Shown: positions 56,819 to 64,000 of the stretch, in pieces
Layout: each line of letters opens with the position of its first letter
How positions within the stretch are numbered: position 1 is the stretch's first letter
Translations under genes and position numbers: made by a program
The notes under the pieces: model-generated
Told to the model about the DNA's origin: nothing
What the model saw: the letters and a program-made list of their open reading frames with translations, nothing else
The model's database searches: none
Origin: Rosa chinensis
Taxonomy: Eukaryota > Streptophyta > Magnoliopsida > Rosales > Rosaceae
Direction: 5' to 3'
NCBI RefSeq assembly: GCF_002994745.2
Contig: NC_037088.1
Span: 55,092,397-55,156,396 of the forward strand
DNA length: 64,000 nt

Positions 56819-57551
56819 TCAGAAGACTAACAATTCAAATAAAGTATGTCCTCCACCAATAGATCAACTACAAGAACTTCAAAAGAAACCCAGAAGCACA
56901 AATCCCAAAACAATTCTGGAACAGGGCACTTATACCTATAAAACCCAGATCCCAAAATATATGTCTGCAAAGAATCACCTACAGAGACATAAAAAAAACA
57001 CCTATACGAGAAAACTGAGACCTTCCTGTGCTTCACATTTATGAAGACTCGACCTTTCTCTTATAGAATGCCAATGATTGTGATGCGTTGTTTTCTGTGG
57101 TTTAAAATTCAAAAAAACGTGGGAACTCCTTTTATCTTTCTTGCGTTTGCCTCCCTCAAAAATTGACCAAATAGGCTATGAATTTTCAAGCTTGTCTGCA
57201 AGTCTGCAAATCACATTTTCAAACAATGGAATCTAGCACCCAAAAAGCATAAGACCCTTTTTCCATGTATCTTCTTAACTAAAAACCAATGAGGAAAGCG
57301 CTGGCGGGTTTTGGGTTATGATTTCTTTACATAATTGGTGCAAACAATGATGAAGAAAATTAATTTACAGAGAAATAAAGTAATGAAGAGCAGTACAGGC
57401 TAAGTGTTGAAGATTTGGGTGGCAGTGGTTTGTTATCTGAACGTGTCTTGTAACATGTGAAGTTGCGTCCAGGGATGAAGGAATGAATGGGTGAGTCGGC
57501 TTTGACTATCTCTGAGTCTCAGTTGGGCACGGAGAAAGTTTTCATTTTTTT

Positions 57552-57818
57552 TTTAGAAAACATCACAAATGGTGTATGAATTTTAGGCATTTCTACACTT
57601 TGGTGTACGCCATTAAATTTTCCGTTATCTTTGCAACAACAAAAAAATTCTGTTATCTTTCCTCTAGCATTGTCAGTTTTTTTTTTTGTGTAAAGATAAC
57701 AGAAAATGTAACTGCGTACACTAAAATAAAAGATTGAAGCAAACTTGATATTATGAAAGTTGGTACACCAAAGTGTAGAAATGCTTAAAGTTCATACACT
57801 ATTTGTGAAGATATCCCT
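57552..57818. mobile_element. MITE with about 55-bp inverted ends, private to copy 2
   Basis: About 0.27 kb absent from copy 1 (around 33,950). The ends are inverted: catttctacactttggtgta at the left, tacaccaaagtgtagaaatg at the right, with further pairing outward to cacaaatggtgtatgaa. The T-rich flanks hide the target duplication, so the superfamily is undetermined. Confidence 0.75.
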
Positions 57819-59646
57819 TCTTCTTTTCACCTTTTGTTTTTCACTTTTGACAAATATGAGATATCATCATAGGATATCATACCCTCTGGATTCTGGAACT
57901 TGGGACCAATGGGTTGTCAGTTCTAATTTTGTACTATATTAGACTATTTGAGCTTTTCAAAATATCTACAAGGAAATTTCCACAATTCGATATGGTAGAT
58001 TCTATATTTGACTGGACAGAAACAATTGGGGAAAGATAGTATTGAAGCCCTGTGATTAATGGCACATAAACTGTACATGTCAGCTGCACATGCCCATTAC
58101 CCAAATTGTGCTGAACAAGAAATAACTACCCCAAAAGAACTGAAGGAGTAATAATTTTTCAAAGTTCCAAGCTTCCAACTTTCTCAAACTCCATTACTCT
58201 GATTCACTTCAAGGCTTCAAGTACATCCCAAGCCACCTACATTGACCTTCATGAAAACCCTGACTCTGATACACTAGTTCAAGATCATATTTTAAGAATA
58301 TTGCGTGACTGACTTGGGAATTTACATTAGAATTTGGTAGTGTTAATGGCAGTGAATTTCAACAGTTGCGGCTTAGTGGATGGTAAGAGTGTTGGACTTG
58401 AGTTTGTACTTCGTGAACTAGAAATGTCTGGATATTGGTAAGAGTGGCCTACCATGTTAGGGGAAATAGGAAAGTAGACCATGAAAATGACGGCATTTCA
58501 ATTTAAATTGGATGGAGTAGGGACCAAACGTGGTTCCACATTCAAGCTCGACTCGTCTTTCATGTCGGATTCTCTTTTTGTTTTTCAATGGCAAAGTAGG
58601 AAATAGGAAATTTAGTACTACACGATTCACACAACAAATAAGTTTTGATCGCTATCTGTTTTATATGCATTACTCTCAACTCAAAATGCATTGTTCTTAA
58701 GTAACCTACAAGCGACACTATATTATGTTCGTATATGTTGTTAATTTATTTCTCAACTTGATTTTTTGAAATTATATTACACTTAATGTTTGGAGATGTT
58801 GAAAACTCGAAACTTTCATTTGTTATTTTTCCCCATTTAGAGTTCAGGGTATCATAAGTTTGAACCTCACATCTTAATTCTTCACTTTGTGTTGATATGT
58901 AGTATTATGTACAATGAGGTCGCACAAAGATCTTTGTCCAAGTGCAGTGTTAGTAGTTTAAGAGATACCTTTTTTTTTTTAGCTAAAGCAAATAAGGGCC
59001 TTCCCTTTATTTGAATTTATTAAAAAAGTAAGAAGAAAAATAGCAATTTAGGAGGGGGACTAAACCAAATCTCCCTACAAAAGCAATGAAAAGGAAATAA
59101 GTTATCGTAACCGATATTAAAAAATACCAAACTGATCACTAATTGGTCACTCTGACAATGCGATAAAATTAAAGATGGAGGAATATCCCATCATACCATA
59201 TTATGAGAAGTCGTAACATAATTCGTCAAAGCATCAGCTATCTTATTACTTTCACGAAAAAAATCATTTCAGAAATCTAGTACAAGCAATTGATCAAACT
59301 AATATAAAGTTACCGGAGACTAAAAAAGGAGACTTAATAAAATCCAGAATGATGAGTCACAATGATGAGTTCCTGCAAATATCTTTCATGTTCTTTCATT
59401 TCGTATCACGTAGAAAACTATATACATTAACCAGTCAGATTGGGCTCACAGTGTTGCTTCATTTATGTCACGCATTAATTATAGTGTGAATGTACAATTA
59501 GATATTAATTAACAATTTGTCTGTGATCATTAATTCTTATATACGTACATTGAGGTAGGAAATGGCATTCATATATACAATGTTAGTTTTACTTCTGAAA
59601 ATAGGTAACATTTGGACGTCGTTATGATCAAGCTTGTCGGGACCTT

Positions 59647-59950
59647 GAAGGAAAATGATTTGTGGCCTCAATGAGGCCTAAGATTTGTGGCCTCAATCCT
59701 AAGTGTCATGCCTTGTCACCTACACACATTTCTATTTGTCAAATCATGTCATGTAATTCTTGAGTAAAAAGGCTATCTTATCCTTCTAAAATTTAATGGC
59801 TCTAAATTATTTTGGTTTTCATCTAAAAATAAAATATATTATTTTGGTTTTTTTTTCTTTTTCTTTTTTTCATTATATATATATAATTATATATATATAT
59901 ATATATATAATTCGTCAAAAAAAAATTATATACAAATATGTGTTTGTGTG

Positions 59951-59986
<36 letters not shown>

Positions 59987-62077
59987 TATATGTATATATA
60001 TATAATTCTTACAGAAATTTATATATATATATATATTAATGTCATAATTCTAACCCACAAAATTAAAAAAAAAGTCAAATTTAAAATTGATTCTACAAAA
60101 ATGGAAAGAAAATATATTAATATCTTAATTATAACCCATCAAATTTGGTAAATTGAAGTAATATTAAACTCTTTTAATAAATGAATTTAATATAATTAAT
60201 GGAAGATTAGTTTACCTTACACTAACAAGTTAATTAGAAAAGTCAAAAATTAAATTGGATCCACAAAAATGGAAAGAAAATGTATTGAAATCGTAATTAA
60301 AACCTATGAAATCTGGTAATTGAAGAGGTAAGAAAATATCATTAATAAATTGAATTGATAAAATTCTAGATTCCATCATTTCAAAATTTCTCTATAATAT
60401 AATATTGTCTTATCCAAACACAACATTAGGAAGTGTTCCTTAAAGGTCAAGTGAGACTTCATTAATACAACTGTTCGTTTATTTTTACATGAAAAAACAA
60501 TCATAATGTTATTAATACTATGTAGAAATTCAATGAACAATAGGTGTATACACAGCAATAATCAAAGAAAAAGTGCAATTAAGGAAGATGTAAAATAGAA
60601 GTCATCGTCCACATTAACATTAAAGTCAGCTAACCTGTCTTACATGAACAAATAAGTAATAAGTAGCTAATAATGAGCCAGTAACGTTTACTGGGGATTT
60701 TTCCCTAATGGCATATTTACACTGAAATAGAAATCATCATCCACACTGAAATTTAAAGTCAGCTAACATGTCTTACAGTAACAAATAAGTACTAAGTAGC
60801 CACTGATGAGCTAGTAGAGTTCATACCTAATGACATATTCACACTTAAATAGAAGCCATCATCTACTGAAATTGAAAAAACTAAATGTCTTGCACGAACA
60901 AGTAAGTATTAAGTAGCCAATGATAAGCCAGTAGAGTTCATTGAAGACCTTTACCTAATGGCATATTCACACTTAAATAGAAGTCATCATCTACTGAAAC
61001 TGAAAGAGCTAACATGTCTTGCACGAACAAGTAAGTATTAAGTAGCCAATGATTAGCTAGTAAAGTTTACTGAGGATCTTTTCCTATTGGCATAATTACA
61101 CTAAAATAGAAGTCATCATCCACATTGTCTCACAGTAACAAATAAGTACTAAGTAGCCAATAATGAGCTAGTAAAGTTCACTGGGGACTTTTTCCTAATG
61201 ACATAATTACACTAAAATAGAAGTCATTATCCACACTGAAATTTAAAGTTAGCTAGCATGTCTTACACAAACAATAAGTACTAAGTAGCTAATAATGAGC
61301 TAGTAAAGTTTACTGGAGACCTTTCCCGAATGGCATATTCACACTAAAATAGAAGCCATCATCCATTGAAACTTAAAATAAGCTAGTGTGTCTTGCACAA
61401 ACAAGTAAGTACTAAGTAGCCAATAGTAAAGTTCAACGGGGAATCTTTCCCTAATAACATATTCACACTAAAATTGAAGCCATATATCATTCACATTGAA
61501 ATTGAACGTCAGCTAATTACTAATATGTCTTATACGAATAAAAAAGTACTAAGTAGCTAATAATGAACAAGTAGAGTTCACTGGAAACTTTTTTCTAATG
61601 ACATATTTACACTAAAATAGAAGCTATCATTCACATTTAAAAATCATTATTGTCTATTGAAAAATTTGGGATCAACAAAACAAGTATACTTTCAAAAATT
61701 AATTTCCTCATGTGTAATATATTGTATTCCATATTAAGCAATTTCTTTTTAGATATCAACTTCCCAATCAATTTAGATATCTAGGTTTTTAGTTACCAAA
61801 TTTTATGAGTTAAAATTACTATTTAAATACTTTTTCTTTCTATTTTTGTGAATTCAATTTAATTTTTGACTTTTCAAATTAACTTGTTAATGTAAGGTAA
61901 CTAATCTTCCATTAATTTTAATACATTTATTTATTAAAATATTTAAATATTACTTCAATTTACCAGATTTCATGGATTACAATTACAATATTAATATATA
62001 TACACCACATTAATTCTCCATTGAATATATATAAATTTTTTGGACGAATTATATATATATAACTTTGTTTTTAACGA

Positions 62078-62108
<31 letters not shown>

Positions 62109-62554
62109 CCATATTTTTTTTTGAATATGTATAATGAAAAAAAATTCAAAATAATGAAAAAGAAAGAAAAGAAAAAAAACCAAACAATATATTTTTTAGA
62201 AGAAAGTCAAAATATTTTAGAGCCGTTATATATTCAACAACATATATATATATTTTTTGACAAATTACAAATAAATAAATATATATATATATATATTCAC
62301 AAAGATATATAAATATAAAATTTTTTAGACGAATTATATATATATATATATAAATAATAATAATATATATTTTCTAGAAGAAAACTAAAATAATTTAGAG
62401 CCATTAGATTGTGAAAGAATAAAATAGTCTTTTTATTCAAGAATGACATGACATGATTTGACAAATTATTGAGGTGTATAGGTGACATGGCTTAACACCT
62501 AGGATTGAGGCCACAAATCTTAGGCCTCATTGAGGCCCTATATCATTGCCCTTC
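59647..62554. mobile_element. Long-terminal-inverted-repeat (foldback/MULE-like) element, private to copy 2
   Basis: 2.9 kb absent from copy 1 (39,925 region). Arms of at least 200 bp (59,647-59,860 and about 62,345-62,554) are inverted copies. Both contain the near-palindrome ggcctcaatgaggcc, then taagatttgtggcctcaatc, tgtcaaatcatgtcatgt and aatggctctaaattatttt. The interior is a minisatellite flanked by TA-rich sequence. No transposase frame. A target duplication could not be recognised, and the outermost bases (gaagg...) are only approximate. Confidence 0.8.
60590..61645. repeat. Minisatellite, about 9 copies of a 120-145-bp unit
   Basis: The phrase cacactaaaatagaagtcat, with variants, recurs at about 60,595, 60,719, 60,840, 60,970, 61,090, 61,210, 61,340, 61,465 and 61,610. 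Each unit also contains gctaacatgtcttac, aagtactaagtagc and ttttccctaatggcatat. Units are diverged, so the array is not recent. It is enclosed by the long-TIR element. Confidence 0.9.
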
Positions 62555-62930
62555 ATATGAATTTCAGATTAACTGCCAGCTTCTGAGATTTGAGGATCGG
62601 AAATGGTCCCAAAAAGCATTAGATGGCTCTGAGCCTCTGAAGTTCCATATATGCCGATTTATAACACAGGCAAGGTCTCTCTCTGTCTCTCCCCGCAATT
62701 TTCAAAATTCATGTGGGCAACAATTAATTTAACAATCTTAATTTGATCGATTAACAAAAGAAAGAAGATGAAGATCGAGGCTCAAAGAAGAAGATGAAGC
62801 GAAAGGGACTAATTAAGGGGCCGGATAGCATACATATATTAGAGTGAAGCTTTGAAATTGCATGATTAATGCTGGAGCTTCCTAGCTAGTGCCTTCTTTG
62901 TCAAGCTATCTCATAAGCACACTTTCTCGA

Positions 62931-62933
<3 letters not shown>

Positions 62934-62975
<42 letters not shown>
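62934..62975. repeat. (TA)n microsatellite
   Basis: A TA run much longer than at the equivalent place in copy 1 (about 40,341-40,360), showing repeat-length change after the duplication. Confidence 0.93.
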
Positions 62976-62977
<2 letters not shown>

Positions 62978-64000
62978 TTCTCCTTTAATTAATTCCATAT
63001 CTATCTCTTTCCATCTCATCCTTTTTAAGTAATTCATACCGTGATATGTCTAAGATTCTAATTCTTCGCTGCAATTCTTATTCCTGGAGGTTTTCATAAG
63101 TTTACCCTTGCTCACTACTTGGAGAATAATCCACTTTGGAGAATTAATGGTATTTGTACTGATTCATTAGTCTAGGTGGGTGTGGTGATTGTTCATCATC
63201 TGAGGGTCTTGGAATAAGATAGTTAAACACTTAATCTGGGCAACTAGTCCATCAATAACAAAGGAGAAAGGTTGGTTCAACAATTAACATACATATATAG
63301 GATGTTTATTTTATCGATTATTTCCGCCATTATCAAATCAAACCAAGGTCATTGCCGGTATAAGACGTACGTATTATTACCAATCTCATATTAATTCTCA
63401 TCCATATATAAAAGATCGAGACTATATGGGTACGTCCGTGCGTGCGTATCATTGATTAGGCACAATAAGAAAGGTCCATTAATCCACAATGAAAGGCAGG
63501 TAAGTGTTTCGGAGTCTGGACTAGTTAGCTAGCTAGTTAAACGTACTATTGACTTCTTGAGTCTCCCTACAGCTCCTTTAGGCTAGGTTTAAGGTGACCA
63601 TCATCCATAACAATCAGTTACCTTGTTCTTTAGACCATAGGCCGGGGGTCGATCTCAAATTGTACGTAGACCTATAGCCACCATCCTTGCCCATACATGC
63701 TTCCCTAGCCTACAGTGCCCTTTAAAAAATCAAGGATACTTGCATTGAATGCCATTTCTATTATCTAGTCGCTGTTTACAGTGTATGACTCAACGCGATG
63801 GGGCAAAGTCCTATAGAATTAGGGTGCCTATCCTAGTTTCAAATATGTATGAGCCTTAATTAAGTATTAGGTCCAACAAAGTAAAACACAGGCCTATTTT
63901 GCATAATTCCTACTGCATTCTCTTAAGCATCAGGATTCATCTCTCAATTTCCTGCTTCTTCAAGTTATTATAGTTCGAGTGTCTTAAGTCTCTAAGATCG

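Noticed and set aside
60590..61645. Regularly spaced repeats, considered as a CRISPR-like array
   Set aside because: Units are 120-145 bp, whole units are related rather than repeat plus unique spacer, and the genome is a plant; it is a minisatellite within a transposon.

Overview
The window is nuclear DNA of a flowering plant, almost certainly a eudicot. It is AT-rich, its genes have many introns with GT..AG borders, and it carries plant families of LTR retrotransposons, LINE-like retroposons, MULE, PIF/Harbinger and hAT elements. The gene set (clade V MLO, TET5/6-type tetraspanin, SCPL25-type carboxypeptidases) fits a rosid and would suit Rosaceae, but the species assignment is an inference. 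There is no sign of bacterial, viral or organellar DNA; one nuclear fragment derives from a gene for mitochondrial ribosomal protein S2.

Region 1 (1-2600) is retrotransposon debris: a frameshifted chromovirus integrase and chromodomain with its LTR, then a minus-strand LTR/primer-binding-site remnant. Region 2 (2.6-10.5 kb) is the gene-rich part. It holds an intact 15-exon clade V MLO gene (563 codons, minus strand) and a three-exon tetraspanin (282 codons, minus strand) whose last exon is only 40 bp of coding sequence. Region 3 (10.5-21.4 kb) has no intact gene. It contains two MULE-type MITEs with perfect 9-bp target duplications, a retroposon with a 16-bp duplication, a broken cold-shock/CCHC-zinc-knuckle gene, a PIF-type MITE interrupted by a retroposon, and a minus-strand LINE tail.

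Region 4 (21.4-64 kb) is two tandem copies of a segment about 20.8 kb apart. Copy 1 runs from about 21,445 to at least 41,359; copy 2 runs from about 42,284 to beyond the window end. Each copy carries one nine-exon serine carboxypeptidase-like gene on the minus strand (30,184-33,152 and 53,869-56,812), and both reading frames are open. The second paralogue has replaced the normally invariant Asn of the NGGPG motif with Ala and the Glu after the catalytic His with Gln.

The two copies act as empty-site controls for each other, so many insertions can be dated as private to one copy. Copy 1 has a hAT-type element, a PIF MITE, an apparently full-length CRM-clade Ty3 retrotransposon with one open reading frame running into its 3' LTR, and a retroposon split by a Pack-MULE that carries a chimaeric 14-3-3-like/RPS2 gene fragment. 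Copy 2 has a dead hAT transposon that itself received two 2.5-2.7-kb solo LTRs, a short LINE tail, a MITE, and a 2.9-kb long-inverted-repeat (foldback-like) element with a minisatellite of about nine copies.

The plant genes do not form a pathway. MLO and tetraspanin are plasma-membrane proteins. The SCPL proteins are predicted to be secreted or vacuolar hydrolases.
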